A stretch of 64,000 bases of DNA from Natrinema zhouii (GTDB lineage Archaea > Halobacteriota > Halobacteria > Halobacteriales > Natrialbaceae). Each line of letters starts with the position of its first letter. Within the stretch, counting starts at the first letter, position 1. A program made the translations under genes and the position numbers. Under the pieces are notes generated by a model. That model saw only the letters and a list, made by a program, of their open reading frames with translations. It made no database searches and was not told the origin of the DNA. Below are positions 8,851 to 18,630 of the stretch, piece after piece. The stretch covers positions 186,001-250,000 of the forward strand of contig NZ_CP059154.1 in the NCBI RefSeq assembly GCF_013456555.2, read 5' to 3'.

Positions 8851-9833
8851 TCGAGCCGCTTCACCCCCTCGTCGGCGAGTTCGGCGCGGAACGCGTCCTC
8901 ACAGCCCGGCGTAAAGGAGAGAGCCGTCTCGGTCTCGGGCGTCGGGTCCAGCGCGACGATGCAGCCGCCGCCGCCGGCACCGGTCAGCTTCGCGCCGTAT
9001 GCGCCCGCGTCGCGGGCCGCCCAGACCATCGTCTCGAGCGAGCGCGATGAGACCCCCAGCGCGGAGAGCAGACCGTGGTTGAAGTCCATCAATCGACCGA
9101 TCTCCTCGATATCGCCGTCCGCGAGCGCGTCTTCGCCGTTCCGGACGATATCGCCGATCGCTTCGACCGTGTCGGCCGCGAAATCGTACTCCGAACGGAG
9201 CTCGCGAACGCCGGCGACCAGCTGGCCGGTATCGCCCGCCCCACCGTCGAAGCCGATCACGATCGGCAGGTCCGGGGCCTCGAGCGTGCGACAGTCCTCG
9301 CCCTCGACGCGGACCGCACCGCCCGTCGTCGAACAGAACGTGTCGGCTCGAGAGGCCTGGCCGTCCTGCACGTGCGATTCCGTCTGATAGGCCCGCTCGG
9401 CGAGTTCCTCGGCCTCGAGGGTGACGCCCAGTTCTCGAGTCGCGGCGTCGATCGCGGCGACGACGACGGCCGCAGAGGACCCCAGTCCGGCACCGAGCGG
9501 AATGTCGCTCTCGATCGTCACGTCGAAGCCGGCCTCGTCCTCGCCGGTGACGTCGCGGACCTGCTCGATCGCGCCGTCGACGTACCCCATCGCGGCGCTG
9601 ACCAGTGATTCCGAAACGTTGATGTCGGGTCCGTCCTCCGTCGTCCCGTCGTACTCGACCGTGAACCCGTCCAGACTGAGATCGTCCGCCCGAACGCGGA
9701 GTTTGCCGTCGTCGCGTCGTTGCACGCCGACCCGTGCCCGCCGCTCGATCGCACACGGGACGGCGGGCTCGCCGTAAACCACCGCGTGCTCCCCGAACAG
9801 GTATACCTTCCCGGGAGCGCTCGAGAGTGTCAT
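8847..9833 (-). CDS. mvk: Mevalonate kinase
   Basis: A 328-residue GHMP-family kinase that converts mevalonate to phosphomevalonate in isoprenoid lipid synthesis. Visible motifs are APGKVYLFGEHAVV at the N-terminus, the ATP-binding loop PLGAGLGSSAAV near residues 115-128, and the C-terminal KLTGAGGGGC motif near 285. I chose the ATG at 9833 (MTLSSAPGK), which matches the family N-terminus; an upstream in-frame ATG at 9857 would add eight unconserved residues. It overlaps ipk by four bases. The downstream genes rnj and idsA, often adjacent in archaea, are here separated by the potassium island. Confidence 0.95.
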   Translation of the reverse strand: MTLSSAPGKVYLFGEHAVVYGEPAVPCAIERRARVGVQRRDDGKLRVRADDLSLDGFTVEYDGTTEDGPDINVSESLVSAAMGYVDGAIEQVRDVTGEDEAGFDVTIESDIPLGAGLGSSAAVVVAAIDAATRELGVTLEAEELAERAYQTESHVQDGQASRADTFCSTTGGAVRVEGEDCRTLEAPDLPIVIGFDGGAGDTGQLVAGVRELRSEYDFAADTVEAIGDIVRNGEDALADGDIEEIGRLMDFNHGLLSALGVSSRSLETMVWAARDAGAYGAKLTGAGGGGCIVALDPTPETETALSFTPGCEDAFRAELADEGVKRLE

Positions 9834-10023
9834 GCCCGGCCGTTCGTCCGAGGGCAAGTAATACCTGTCTGTGTCGTCGCCATCGTCTCCACGGCTCGGT
9901 TGGCAACCGATCAGAGTCGGACTGTTGCTCCCACAGATGACCGTCGGTCAAACGGAGTTCGATTTCTCGAGTGAATTCGTTGTCGGGCGATTTTAGCTAC
10001 TGTATGGGTGATGCTGGCTCAGA

Positions 10024-10464
10024 TCACGAACTGCTCACACCGACCGTCACCGTAACGGCGTCGAGGACGGTCGCGTTCTCGCCGCATTCAATCCTGATCT
10101 CATACGTTGCAGGCGGTTCGTCCGGAAGTGGTGGGTTGACAGAAACTCCGGTGTGATACCTGTTCGGATCGAGGCTGTAGACCCCGTCCCATTCGAGCGA
10201 GCCGTTTTGGCGCTCGTACACGACGAGGGAGTACGTCGCGTTGTCGGTCGCGTTGATCGAGTAGTCCATATCGAAGCGAGCACCATCTAGCTGGTTGATG
10301 GTATCGACGGAGACGCTATCGATCACGTCGCCGGTCGACGGGTCGCTGATCGTCGACGTGTACTCGCTGCTGCTGCCGCTACAGCCGGCAACGAAAAGTG
10401 CGCTGACGACCATCGCAGTTGCGACGACGATCCGCCAGTCCCGGTTGGAGGGTGCCGAGGACAT
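10024..10464 (-). CDS. Sec-type lipoprotein of unknown function
   Basis: A 146-residue protein with a hydrophobic N-terminal signal and the lipobox LFVAGC, lipid-modified at Cys28. No twin-arginine pair precedes the hydrophobic stretch, so export is probably by Sec, less usual for haloarchaeal lipoproteins. The rest is Ser/Thr/Asp-rich with several NAT/NAS-type glycosylation sequons and probably forms a small beta domain outside the membrane. It lies between rps2 and mvk with its own TATA box and breaks the usual run of essential genes. The family is not recognised. Confidence 0.8.
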   Translation of the reverse strand: MSSAPSNRDWRIVVATAMVVSALFVAGCSGSSSEYTSTISDPSTGDVIDSVSVDTINQLDGARFDMDYSINATDNATYSLVVYERQNGSLEWDGVYSLDPNRYHTGVSVNPPLPDEPPATYEIRIECGENATVLDAVTVTVGVSSS

Positions 10465-10484
10465 TGTTATTGTCTTCTAACAAT

Positions 10485-10495
10485 TATGTATAAGT
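10485..10495 (-). promoter_or_regulatory. TATA box of the lipoprotein gene
   Basis: On the minus strand the sequence CTTATACATAA is centred about 27 bases before the ATG at 10464. The surrounding 10465-10520 is notably AT-rich. This predicts a leaderless transcript. Confidence 0.65.
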
Positions 10496-10681
10496 CTTAT
10501 TATTCTACTGATTTATGAGGCCCGATTTAAACTCCCGTTTGGTAGCACTCGTCGGGTCGATCGGATACAGTTTCAGCTGTCTCACGCCGTCTAAGCAGAA
10601 TATCTGCCGCTTGTCGGATTGCCGGAGATAGCACTCGAGAAAGAGACGGCGCGAAAACGAACAGCGTCGGTATCGATACCG

Positions 10682-11491
10682 TTAGACCGTACTCTCGAAG
10701 TCCTCGAGCGAGTAAGACGGTTCGGCACCGCGTCGATCGAGGACCTCGTTGGCGAGGAGCCAGTAGACGACCGAGAGGGCTTTTCGACCCTTGTTGTTCG
10801 TCGGGACGACGAGGTCGACGTTACTGACCTGGTTGTTCGAGTCACACATTGCGATGACCGGGATGCCGACCGTGATGGCTTCCTTGACGGCCTGCGCGTC
10901 GCCGATCGGGTCGGTGACGACCAGCACGTCCGGCTCGATGTAGCCGTCGTACTTCGGGTTCGTCAGCGTTCCCGGGATGAAGCGGCCGGTGCGGGCGCGT
11001 GCGCCCACTGCCTCGGCGAACTTCTCCGCCGGGAACCGACCGTACTGGCGCGAGGACGTGACCAAGATCTGCTCCGGGTCGTAGTTCGCGAGGAAGTCGG
11101 CGGCCGTGCGGATACGGCTGTCAGTCTTCGAGACATCGAGCACGTAGAGACCGTCGGTTCGGACGCGGTGGATGAACCGACTCATGTCCTCGGTCTTCTG
11201 TTGGGTCCCGATGTGGACACCAGCGCCGAGATAGTCCTCGACGGGGATCAACAGGTCCGCCTCCTCGTCGGACATAACGTCGTCGTCGAGGGTCGGACCG
11301 GCGTCTTCTTCCTCGGCGTCGTCGTCGGCTGGTTCAGCGTCGACCGCGGGGGCTCCCTCGGTGTCGGCGGGCTGTTCGTCTACTGGCTCGACATCCTCCT
11401 CGGCGGCGGGGCCAGCCCCTTCGGCTGGCTCCTCGTCGATTTCCTCCTCGGCGGCGTCGAGCCCTTCCTGGGTTGCGTCGTTTTCTGTCAT
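10682..11491 (-). CDS. rps2: 30S ribosomal protein uS2
   Basis: A 269-residue small-subunit protein. The core from about residue 75 has the family segments [17 protein letters not shown], the conserved [15 protein letters not shown] and [15 protein letters not shown]. The first 70 residues are an extension very rich in Glu, Asp, Ala and Pro, probably disordered, as in other halophiles. The start overlaps the enolase stop by four bases. It is the last gene of the large ribosomal/RNA polymerase operon that begins at the tRNA-Ser. Confidence 0.97.
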   Translation of the reverse strand: MTENDATQEGLDAAEEEIDEEPAEGAGPAAEEDVEPVDEQPADTEGAPAVDAEPADDDAEEEDAGPTLDDDVMSDEEADLLIPVEDYLGAGVHIGTQQKTEDMSRFIHRVRTDGLYVLDVSKTDSRIRTAADFLANYDPEQILVTSSRQYGRFPAEKFAEAVGARARTGRFIPGTLTNPKYDGYIEPDVLVVTDPIGDAQAVKEAITVGIPVIAMCDSNNQVSNVDLVVPTNNKGRKALSVVYWLLANEVLDRRGAEPSYSLEDFESTV

Positions 11492-12693
11492 GTCGCGTCG
11501 TCTGCGATTCGAATGAGCTCGTTGAGCTTTGCAGTTCGCTCGCCACCGACGGTACCCGTTTTGATGAAGGGAGCGTCGGTCGCAACGGCGAGGTGTGCGA
11601 TTGTCGCGTCTTCGGTCTCGCCCGATCGGTGGGAGACGACCGAGTCGTAGCCGTTCTCCGTCGCGAGTTCGATCGCGTCGAACGCGTCCGACAGCGTCCC
11701 GATCTGATTCGGCTTGATCAGGATGCTGTTGGCCGCGCCGCGGTCGATACCCTCGACGAGACGGTCGGTGTTGGTGACGAACAGGTCGTCACCGCAGATC
11801 AGCGTCTGATCGCCGACTTCGTCCGTGAGGTCGGCGAAGGCGTCGTAATCGTCCTCGTCGAGGGGATCCTCGACGTAGACGAGGTCGTACTCCTCGACGA
11901 GGTCGGCGATGTATGCGATCTGCTCGTCCGTATCGCGGCTCCGGTCGCTGTACTCGTACGTTTCCGACTCGGAATCGTACAGTTCAGCGCCGGCGACGTC
12001 CAGTCCGAAGCCGATATTGAAGCCGACCTCGTCCTGGACCAGCGAGACCGCCTCGGCGACGATTTCGAAGGCCTCGCCGTCGTCGATCGACGGTGCCCAC
12101 GCGCCCTCGTCACCCTTGCCACAGGGAACGCCGCGTTCCTCGAGCAGGTCGGCGACGGCGGCGTGGACGGCCGCGTTCGCGAAGACTGCATCTTCGACGC
12201 TCGGTGCGCCGACGGGTGCGGCGAGGAACTCCTGAATGTCGGTCGCGTCGGCGGCGTGTTCGCCGCCGCCGACGACGTTACCGAGCGGGATCGGGAAGTT
12301 CTCGCCGCGGAACGTGCCACCGAGGTGCTGAAAGAGCGGCGCACCGAGCACGTCGGCACCGGCTTTCGCAGCGGCCATCGAGATCGCGACCGCGCTGTTG
12401 GCACCGATCTCCGAGAAGTCGTCCGTGCCGTCGGCAGCGTGGAGTGCGGCGTCGATGTCGCGCTGGTTGCCAGCGTAGATCTCGCCGACGAGCCGGGGAA
12501 CGGCGCGTTCCCGGGCCGCGGCGATCGCCTCGCCCGGCGGCCGTTCGACGGCCTCGTACTCGCCGGTGCTGGCACCGCTGGGTGCCGCGGCGCGCCCGAA
12601 GCCGCCGCTCTCGGTCACGACATCGGCTTCGACCGTCGGATTCCCTCGCGAGTCGAGGATCCGACGCAGCCGGATGTCGGTGATGAGCGTCAT
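11488..12693 (-). CDS. eno: Enolase (phosphopyruvate hydratase)
   Basis: A 401-residue glycolytic and gluconeogenic enzyme that interconverts 2-phosphoglycerate and phosphoenolpyruvate. Motifs seen are [14 protein letters not shown] at the N-terminus, [11 protein letters not shown] near 40, the metal-ligand region [23 protein letters not shown], and the C-terminal [13 protein letters not shown] and [10 protein letters not shown]. The ATG at 12693 ([12 protein letters not shown]) overlaps the rpoK stop. Its place between rpoK and rps2 is conserved in haloarchaea. Confidence 0.97.
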   Translation of the reverse strand: MTLITDIRLRRILDSRGNPTVEADVVTESGGFGRAAAPSGASTGEYEAVERPPGEAIAAARERAVPRLVGEIYAGNQRDIDAALHAADGTDDFSEIGANSAVAISMAAAKAGADVLGAPLFQHLGGTFRGENFPIPLGNVVGGGEHAADATDIQEFLAAPVGAPSVEDAVFANAAVHAAVADLLEERGVPCGKGDEGAWAPSIDDGEAFEIVAEAVSLVQDEVGFNIGFGLDVAGAELYDSESETYEYSDRSRDTDEQIAYIADLVEEYDLVYVEDPLDEDDYDAFADLTDEVGDQTLICGDDLFVTNTDRLVEGIDRGAANSILIKPNQIGTLSDAFDAIELATENGYDSVVSHRSGETEDATIAHLAVATDAPFIKTGTVGGERTAKLNELIRIADDAT

Positions 12694-12875
12694 TTCCGGT
12701 CGTACCCCCGCTTGACGGTAAAGGGCAGCACGCCGGCGTCGTACTCCTCGGCGGCGATGAGGATCGGTTGGGTCTGCTCCGTCTCGATCAACACCGGCGC
12801 ACCGTAGGAGACCTGCAGCGCTCGAGCGCCGAGGATGCGTGCCTTCTCGTAGCGGTTGTGCTGTTGTTGTTGCAT
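12690..12875 (-). CDS. rpoK: DNA-directed RNA polymerase subunit K (Rpb6-like)
   Basis: A 61-residue RNA polymerase subunit that clamps the large subunit. It contains [17 protein letters not shown] and ends [11 protein letters not shown], both conserved in archaeal RpoK. The start at 12875 ([10 protein letters not shown]) gives the usual length. It begins two bases after the rpoN stop and its own stop overlaps the enolase start. Confidence 0.95.
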   Translation of the reverse strand: MQQQQHNRYEKARILGARALQVSYGAPVLIETEQTQPILIAAEEYDAGVLPFTVKRGYDRK

Positions 12876-12877
12876 TG

Positions 12878-13072
12878 TTACTGGTACGGGGAGACGACGT
12901 CGACGAGGTCCTTGTGACTGACGAGCATGCGCCGACAGCAGTAGCGATCGACGCCGAGCTCGTCGAGGACCATCTCGGGATCCTCGTCGCCCTCGTTCGC
13001 TCGCTCGTCGAACTCTTCCCAGTGTTCGGCGACGACGTTGCCACAGGTGAAACACCGGACCGGTACCATCAT
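12878..13072 (-). CDS. rpoN: DNA-directed RNA polymerase subunit N (Rpb10-like)
   Basis: A 64-residue zinc-binding polymerase subunit. The atypical zinc ligands C7 and C10 (CFTC) and C45-C46 (CC) are present, together with the family signature [10 protein letters not shown]. Two adjacent ATG codons (13072 and 13069) could serve as the start; I took the upstream one, giving MMVPVRC. It lies 12 bases after rps9. Confidence 0.96.
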   Translation of the reverse strand: MMVPVRCFTCGNVVAEHWEEFDERANEGDEDPEMVLDELGVDRYCCRRMLVSHKDLVDVVSPYQ

Positions 13073-13084
13073 ACTTGAATCACC

Positions 13085-13483
13085 TTAGCGGTAGGACTTC
13101 TGGTAGCGCGCCCGAGCGCCCGGGCCGCCCCACTTCTTCGGTTCGGACTGGCGAACGTCGTTGACCAGCAGCGAACGGTCGAACTCCATGAACGCGTCGC
13201 GGAGTTCGGCGTCGTTCGAGTGCTGGACGATCCCGCGTGCGACGGCGGTACGGACGGCATCCGCCTGACCGCTGATGCCGCCACCCTCGACGCGGACATC
13301 GATGTCCATCTCGCCGCGCAGGTCGTCGCCGACGATGCGGAACGGCTCGAGCATCTTGAGTCGGGACGTCTCAGGTTCGACCAGTTCGACCGGTTGCGAA
13401 TTGATTCGAACGCGACCCTCGCCTTCGCGCACCGTGGCGCGGGCGACGGCCGTCTTTTTCTTACCACTCGTGTTGGTTACCAT
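13085..13483 (-). CDS. rps9: 30S ribosomal protein uS9
   Basis: A 132-residue small-subunit protein. It shows the conserved [12 protein letters not shown] start, [19 protein letters not shown] in the middle and the basic tail [13 protein letters not shown], which reaches the decoding site. Its start overlaps the L13 stop by seven bases. Confidence 0.97.
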   Translation of the reverse strand: MVTNTSGKKKTAVARATVREGEGRVRINSQPVELVEPETSRLKMLEPFRIVGDDLRGEMDIDVRVEGGGISGQADAVRTAVARGIVQHSNDAELRDAFMEFDRSLLVNDVRQSEPKKWGGPGARARYQKSYR

Positions 13484-13926
13484 GTGACGTTAGCACCTAA
13501 CTGTTCGGACACTTCGTGTAGGTGGACGAAGCGGATGTTCGACAGCCGATCCAGTGACGTCCCCTCGAGCACTTCCGTCTCGTGGTCGTCGTCGTTCTCG
13601 TAGGGGTTGCCGACGTAGACGCGGACGCTGTCGAGTGCCTCGCGGCCACGGGTTTTCTTGTACGGCAACATCCCGCGAACGGACCGCTTGAAGATCGTGT
13701 CCGGTCGTTTGGGATAGTAGGGTCCGCGGTCCGAACCCAGTTCTAGCCGCGTGCGGTACGTCTCGAAGATGTCTTCCTCGTCGCCGGTGATGACTGCGTC
13801 CTCGGCGTTGACGATCGCGACGCGGTCGCCGTCCAGCGCGCGCTGGGCGACCTCGCTCGCGACCCGACCGAGAATACAGTCCTGTGCGTCGACGACGAGA
13901 TCTGCGTCGAACTCTGCGAGACTCAT
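13477..13926 (-). CDS. rpl13: 50S ribosomal protein uL13
   Basis: A 149-residue large-subunit protein with [19 protein letters not shown] near the N-terminus and [17 protein letters not shown] in the middle, both family hallmarks. Its start overlaps the L18e stop by four bases and its end overlaps rps9, so translation of the three is coupled. Confidence 0.97.
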   Translation of the reverse strand: MSLAEFDADLVVDAQDCILGRVASEVAQRALDGDRVAIVNAEDAVITGDEEDIFETYRTRLELGSDRGPYYPKRPDTIFKRSVRGMLPYKKTRGREALDSVRVYVGNPYENDDDHETEVLEGTSLDRLSNIRFVHLHEVSEQLGANVTW

Positions 13927-14276
13927 CGAATCACCCGGATGTTGGACCCTTCGGGGTTGTCCTCGAGCGCTTGCTCGAGCGGTACCGGTTCGCCGACCTG
14001 GTCGATCTTCGTCTCTGCGGACGAAGAGAACTTGACGGCGGCGACGGTGACGTTCTTCTGTAGTGCGCCGGATCCCAGCACTTTGCCGGGAACGACGACA
14101 GTCTCTTCTTCGCGTGCGTACCGCTCGATGCGGCCCAGATTCACCTCAGCGTGGGTGCGTCGGGGCTTCTCGAGTCGATCCGCAACGTCTCGCCAGACGT
14201 CGGCGTCCGTTTCGCGGGACGTCGACTTCAGCTCGGCGATGAGATCGTTGAGCCTCGGATTAGTCTTGCTACTCAT
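13923..14276 (-). CDS. rpl18e: 50S ribosomal protein eL18
   Basis: A 117-residue archaeal/eukaryotic large-subunit protein (L18e, related to bacterial L15). Visible are [15 protein letters not shown] at the N-terminus and [21 protein letters not shown] in the core. It follows the tRNA-Leu gene in the operon and overlaps rpl13. Confidence 0.96.
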   Translation of the reverse strand: MSSKTNPRLNDLIAELKSTSRETDADVWRDVADRLEKPRRTHAEVNLGRIERYAREEETVVVPGKVLGSGALQKNVTVAAVKFSSSAETKIDQVGEPVPLEQALEDNPEGSNIRVIR

Positions 14277-14363
14277 TGGTTTCCTCCAAATACTGCAACT
14301 GCTGGAACGTCGACGACGCGAGATACTGCGCCGTCGACGGTGGAATCGATTTGAGAGAAGTGA

Positions 14364-14448
14364 TGCAGGGAGCAGGATTTGAACCTGCGGACTCCTACGA
14401 GACAGCGCCCTGAACGCTGCGCCGTTGGCCTGACTTGGCTATCCCTGC
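14364..14448 (-). tRNA. tRNA-Leu (anticodon CAG)
   Basis: An 85-nt class II tRNA on the minus strand. The acceptor pairs GCAGGGA with TCCCTGC, followed by discriminator A. The T-loop reads GGTTCAAATCC. The anticodon stem CAGCG/CGCTG closes the loop TTCAGGG, giving CAG at 14410-14412, which reads CUG. A long variable arm fits leucine. CCA is not encoded. The gene sits between rpoD and rpl18e inside the operon. Confidence 0.97.
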
Positions 14449-14577
14449 TCGCACTTCCGTCTACCCGTCGCCCCTTCAAACCCCTTTCGATTCCAGCAGG
14501 CACGCTGTCGCCGGTCTCGTTGCTCACGGCGTCGGCGAGCGGCGTGCCTTGATCGGGTTGGGGGCGTCGGTTCATGT

Positions 14578-15327
14578 CTAAAGCTGTACTGCGTCTTCGA
14601 GTTCGGTTGCACGCGTCGCGAGCGTGTCCGCGGCCCGCGTGACCATCTCCTCGATCGGGAACGAGCCGTCCGTCTCCACGTGGAAGACGAACGCGTTCGG
14701 CACGTCCTCGATTCGGACTTCCTTGCCCGGGTAGCGGTTCGAGAGGTCGTGATCGAACTCGCTCGTCGACACGAGTTCGCCGTCGTCCTCGATGACGCCC
14801 CGGATGATCCGACTCTCCTCGTCCTCGAACTCGGGGAGATCACCGTCGACCTCCACGCGCTGGAGGTGTCGGTAGCCGACCGCGACCCCGCCCTGATGTT
14901 TGGCGTGGTCCTTGCCGCGGTCGATCACGGCGTCGGCCTCGGCCTCGAGGCGCTGGTCGTCCTTGAGTTCGATAATCGGAATGTTCTCGTCCGCGGGTTG
15001 GACGAGTTCGTCGCTCGAAACGAGATCGCCGGAGTAGGCGGTGTCCGGCCCTTCGACGTCGATCGAGAGCGTAACGGTATCGTCCTCGGCGAACTCGCCG
15101 ACTGGCGGCGTCGTCAGCGGGACGAGCCCCAGTCGGAGCGCGAGTTGCTCGTCGAACATGACCGACGAGTTCTCGACGAACCGGACGGTGTCGATCGCCA
15201 TCGTGGGTACGTCGGCGATCATCGCGCGGCGGATGCCGTTAGCGAACGCGGGCGTCACGCCGCGAACGAGGAACCGCGCCTCACGATCCTCGCGTTCGAC
15301 GAACTCGACGTCGTACTCCTCTGTCAT
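14578..15327 (-). CDS. rpoD: DNA-directed RNA polymerase subunit D (Rpb3-like)
   Basis: A 249-residue polymerase assembly subunit that pairs with RpoL. It contains [23 protein letters not shown], the alpha-type dimerisation motif, and LRLGLVPL. No cysteine occurs in the whole protein, so the ferredoxin-like [4Fe-4S] cluster found in RpoD of many other archaea cannot form; loss in haloarchaea is known. It begins three bases after the rps11 stop. Confidence 0.97.
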   Translation of the reverse strand: MTEEYDVEFVEREDREARFLVRGVTPAFANGIRRAMIADVPTMAIDTVRFVENSSVMFDEQLALRLGLVPLTTPPVGEFAEDDTVTLSIDVEGPDTAYSGDLVSSDELVQPADENIPIIELKDDQRLEAEADAVIDRGKDHAKHQGGVAVGYRHLQRVEVDGDLPEFEDEESRIIRGVIEDDGELVSTSEFDHDLSNRYPGKEVRIEDVPNAFVFHVETDGSFPIEEMVTRAADTLATRATELEDAVQL

Positions 15328-15330
15328 GGT

Positions 15331-15720
15331 CTAGTAGCCGCCCTTGCCTTTCGGTGCGCGCGATCCGTCGTGGGGGATCGGCGTGACGTCCTCGATGCGC
15401 CCGATCTCGATGCCCGAGCGGGCGAGCGCGCGAATCGTTGCCTGCGCGCCGGGACCGGGGGATTTCTGGAGGTTGCCGCCGGGGCCGCGCACGCGAACGT
15501 GCAGGCCCGTAATGCCGGCCGCTTTGACCTCTTCGGCGACGGACTCGGCCATCTGCATGGCCGCGTACGGCGACGCCTCGTCGCGGTTCTGCTTGACCGC
15601 CGTCCCACCGGAGGACTTGGCGATCGTCTCCGCGCCCGTGAGGTCGGTCACGGTCATGACGGTGTTGTTGAACGATGCGTGTACGTGGGCTACGCCCCAT
15701 TTGTCGTCGTCCTGGCTCAT
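15331..15720 (-). CDS. rps11: 30S ribosomal protein uS11
   Basis: A 129-residue small-subunit platform protein. It has [19 protein letters not shown] near the start, GMKAA-like region [12 protein letters not shown], and the C-terminal [19 protein letters not shown] with the basic tail. Its start overlaps the rps4 stop by four bases. Confidence 0.97.
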   Translation of the reverse strand: MSQDDDKWGVAHVHASFNNTVMTVTDLTGAETIAKSSGGTAVKQNRDEASPYAAMQMAESVAEEVKAAGITGLHVRVRGPGGNLQKSPGPGAQATIRALARSGIEIGRIEDVTPIPHDGSRAPKGKGGY

Positions 15721-16241
15721 TGGTTACCCTCCGCGCGTTCGGGGTGGAGTTCGTCCGCGAACGGACTGGTCTCGTCGAAAGCCACCAGATCCTCCTCGTC
15801 GATGTCGACGACGTAGGACGGAACGCGGTGGCGCTGTCCGTCGACCACGATGTGGCCGTGGATGATGAACTGGCGGGCCTGCTGTGGCGTGTTCGCCAGT
15901 CCGGTCCGGTAGACGACCGTCTGCAGACGGCGCTCGAGAATGTCCTCGACCTCGAGCGACAGGATGTCGCCGAGTTCGTCCGTCTCGTTGAGGATGCCGA
16001 CTCGTTTGAGTCGGTTGAGGAACTCCTCGGAGCGACGAATGACGACTTCGTCGTCCTGCGCCTGGCCGAGCAGCTCTCGAGCCTCGCGCCGGTAGGAGCG
16101 AAGCTCGGACTGTGCTCGCCAGAGCTCTTCTTTGTTCGAGAGCCCGTAGCGGTCGACGAGGGAGTGTTCGGATGCAATGCGCTCACCCTGGTAGGGGTGG
16201 TTCGGCGTCTCGTATTGCTTGGTGTCAGTGCCGAGTGGCAT
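15717..16241 (-). CDS. rps4: 30S ribosomal protein uS4
   Basis: A 174-residue primary rRNA-binding protein. It contains NHPYQGERI, the S4 RNA-binding domain with [19 protein letters not shown], and an acidic C-terminus. ATG at 16241 overlaps the rps13 TAA by one base. Confidence 0.97.
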   Translation of the reverse strand: MPLGTDTKQYETPNHPYQGERIASEHSLVDRYGLSNKEELWRAQSELRSYRREARELLGQAQDDEVVIRRSEEFLNRLKRVGILNETDELGDILSLEVEDILERRLQTVVYRTGLANTPQQARQFIIHGHIVVDGQRHRVPSYVVDIDEEDLVAFDETSPFADELHPERAEGNQ

Positions 16242-16777
16242 TATTCACCCTCGTCCTCTTCTTCTTCGGCTGCGGCTGCGGCCTCTTCGGCCTGTTCTTC
16301 GCGGATCTCTTCGACGTTGACTCCGATGGTGCCCTCCGTTCGGCCGGTGGACTTGGTTCGCTGACCGCGAACCTTCTGGCCGCGCTTGTGGCGAGACCCT
16401 TTGTAGGAGTCGATCATCTTCATCCGGTTGATATCGTGCTGTCGGGTCAACTGGAGATCGTTGCCGATCTCGTGGGTTGTTTCGCCGCTGTAGAAGTCGC
16501 CCTGACGGTTGTTGAGCCAGTCGGGGACATTGTCGGCGTAGTTCTCCACGGCCTCGATGACGCCGTCGATGACGTCGTCGTCGAGTCGGCCGAACGTCGC
16601 CGTTCGGTCGACGCCCGCTTCTTCGGCGATGAGTCGGGCGGTCCGTCGACCGATCCCGTTCATCTCCGAGAGCGAGCGCTCGACGGACTTCGTCCCATCG
16701 AGGTCAGTTTGTCCGATGCGGACGAAGTAGCGGAGGTCTTCGTCGTCTTCTTGTTCTTGAGGTTCTTCCGCGCTCAT
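16241..16777 (-). CDS. rps13: 30S ribosomal protein uS13
   Basis: A 178-residue head protein of the small subunit. [13 protein letters not shown] at the start, the helix-hairpin-helix [16 protein letters not shown] and the basic [20 protein letters not shown] tail are visible. The last 30 residues form an acidic Glu/Ala-rich extension, typical of halophiles. I chose the ATG at 16777 ([10 protein letters not shown]); longer upstream frames run into the tRNA-Ser gene and are not supported. It is the first protein gene of the operon. Confidence 0.97.
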   Translation of the reverse strand: MSAEEPQEQEDDEDLRYFVRIGQTDLDGTKSVERSLSEMNGIGRRTARLIAEEAGVDRTATFGRLDDDVIDGVIEAVENYADNVPDWLNNRQGDFYSGETTHEIGNDLQLTRQHDINRMKMIDSYKGSRHKRGQKVRGQRTKSTGRTEGTIGVNVEEIREEQAEEAAAAAEEEEDEGE

Positions 16778-16849
16778 GTATCGTGTATTGGTCTCTGGTC
16801 TGCGTGCGGTGCAAATCGACTGGCGGGAAAACGCCAGTGAGGTGTCCGA

Positions 16850-16932
16850 CGTTGTGGCGGGGATTTGAACCCCGGAGGCTTGACGCCACATGGTTAGCAA
16901 CCATGCGCCTTGGGCCGCTTGGCTACCACAAC
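16850..16932 (-). tRNA. tRNA-Ser (anticodon GCT)
   Basis: A class II tRNA on the minus strand, about 83 nt. Acceptor GTTGTGG pairs with CCACAAC, followed by discriminator G, the serine identity base. The anticodon stem CATGG/CCATG closes TTGCTAA, giving GCT (16896-16898), which reads AGC and AGU. The T-loop reads GGTTCAAATCC. It heads the ribosomal/polymerase operon. A TATA-like CTTAAGTAG on the minus strand near 17010-17020 is a candidate promoter. Confidence 0.96.
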
Positions 16933-17140
16933 ACCGTCTGTCTATCATCGCCCGTGTGGACTCGGGGATCACTCCCCTACACGTATTGCACCCGGACCTA
17001 CCCCCGTCGACTACTTAAGGGCAACGAAAGGTGGCCGCCTATCGTTCGAGCCGATACCACCGTTGATCCCGTTCGAGTCCCGATGATTCGACTCGAGCAA
17101 ATGCCGGAACGAACGTGAGTAAAAGGTGCCGCGGGCGGAA

Positions 17141-18130
17141 TCAGGCTCCGGCGTACTCTTCGATGTACTTCTCGTTGACTTCCCACTGCCCCTCCTCGTT
17201 CTGGATCATGTATTCGCCGTAGTAGGGGACCCGGTCCGCGACGGTATCGCGAAAGGCCTCGCGGATCTCCGATTTAGTCATCTCGCCCATCGACTTGAGA
17301 TCGTCGTTGCGGTTGAGACAGCCCTTCAGGTAGCCCTCGTGGGTGACCCTGACCCGATGGCAGTTCGCACAGAACGTCGGGTTCTCGACGGGATCGACGA
17401 TTTCGACCATGCCACCGCTGTTCCCCTCGTCGCCGCCGATCCAGTAGCGCTTCCGGTCGTGCATCTCCCGGTGTTCGATCTCGTCGGCTTGCTCGGCCAG
17501 CCAGTCGTGGACTCGCTGGATATCGATGTTCCACTCCGGCTTCCCCGTCAGCTCGGGCATGTACTCGATCAACTGGAGCTGGAGCCCGTCGTTTTCCGCG
17601 ACGTGATCGACCATCTCCGGTACGTATCCCGCCGTGTGCTCGAAGACGACCATATTGAGCTTGACCGGGTCCAGCCCCGCCTCGAGCGCCGCCTCGACGC
17701 CCTCGAGGACCTTCTCGTAGGCCCCGCTCTTCGTCACCGCGGCGAAGTCCTCCGGATCGAGCGCGTCCTGGGAGACGTTGACCCGCTCGAGACCGGCGTC
17801 CACGAGCGCCTCGGCGCGGCCGGGGAGGAACGTGCCGTTCGTAGTCAGCGAAACCTCCATCTGATCGGGCGTCCGCTCGATTATCTCCTCGAGATCCTGT
17901 CGCAGCATCGGCTCCCCACCGGTGAACTTGACCGCGTCGACGTCGAACTCGGCGGCGACCTCGAGAAAGCGAACGACGTCGTCGGTCGACATCTCGTCGT
18001 CCTGCGGATCCATCGGTCCGCGAGTGTCCCCGAGACCTTCGTTGTGACAGTAGACGCAGTCGAAATTACACCGATCGGTGAGAGAGACGCGAACCCCGGA
18101 GACCTCCCGCCCGAATTCGTCGGTGAGCAT
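17141..18130 (-). CDS. moaA: GTP 3',8-cyclase MoaA (molybdenum cofactor)
   Basis: A 329-residue radical SAM enzyme that converts GTP to 3',8-cyclo-GTP, the first step of molybdopterin synthesis. The SAM-cluster motif CNFDCVYC gives C21, C25 and C28. A second cluster motif near the C-terminus, CANC followed 13 residues later by another Cys, identifies MoaA. I chose the ATG at 18130 ([10 protein letters not shown]), matching the family start; an in-frame ATG 33 bases upstream adds a basic stretch without support. The C-terminal GG of many MoaA proteins, needed by the bacterial enzyme, is replaced by EEYAGA. No other cofactor gene is nearby. Confidence 0.93.
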   Translation of the reverse strand: MLTDEFGREVSGVRVSLTDRCNFDCVYCHNEGLGDTRGPMDPQDDEMSTDDVVRFLEVAAEFDVDAVKFTGGEPMLRQDLEEIIERTPDQMEVSLTTNGTFLPGRAEALVDAGLERVNVSQDALDPEDFAAVTKSGAYEKVLEGVEAALEAGLDPVKLNMVVFEHTAGYVPEMVDHVAENDGLQLQLIEYMPELTGKPEWNIDIQRVHDWLAEQADEIEHREMHDRKRYWIGGDEGNSGGMVEIVDPVENPTFCANCHRVRVTHEGYLKGCLNRNDDLKSMGEMTKSEIREAFRDTVADRVPYYGEYMIQNEEGQWEVNEKYIEEYAGA

Positions 18131-18356
18131 GCTACCGAGTTGCAGCCGGATCCGCTTAAACACGCCGGGGATTTCGAGGTCTCGTAACCTATTTTGGTTA
18201 CCGAATGCTGCCTATGAGTGTCGGGTGTCGTACAGTATCTGGAATTTCCATGGCTCGACAGGAGCTGGAACTCCGAACGGAACGAGTAGCCGCACGGAAC
18301 TATCACTCTCCCAGCCGACGGAAGACATACTTCGCTCACGCTCGAACGAGGCGCAT

Positions 18357-18569
18357 ATGGATGAGGACATGCTCGCGGACCAGCGTCGCCTCGTGGAACT
18401 CATCGAAGCGGAGGGATGGGACGTCACCGACCTCGAGCTCTCGGCTTACGACAGCCCGTGGGCCGACGAGGACGACCCCGAAGCGACCGTGACGATCACT
18501 GCGCGGAAACCGTACGAGAGCGAGGACGACGATGACGAGGACGACGAGAGTCCGTATCGGCTGAAGTAG
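18357..18569 (+). CDS. Small acidic haloarchaeal protein of unknown function
   Basis: A 70-residue protein, MDEDMLADQRRLVELIEAEG at the start and an Asp/Glu-rich run before the C-terminus YRLK. The first 50 residues could form a small alpha-beta fold with WDVTDLELSAYDSPW in the middle. The acidic composition is halophilic and the codon use is like the neighbours. I do not recognise a domain. It is divergent from moaA and convergent with rtcB. Confidence 0.7.
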   Translation: MDEDMLADQRRLVELIEAEGWDVTDLELSAYDSPWADEDDPEATVTITARKPYESEDDDDEDDESPYRLK

Positions 18570-18630
18570 GGACCGGATCCGATTCCGGCAGAAACTCCGT
18601 CTTTACCAAGGCCGTGCGAATCGAGATCCG

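Noticed and set aside
6760..9387. An 875-codon plus-strand open frame
   Set aside because: It runs through trkH in another frame and then antisense to ipk and mvk; translation is Arg-rich and without homology.
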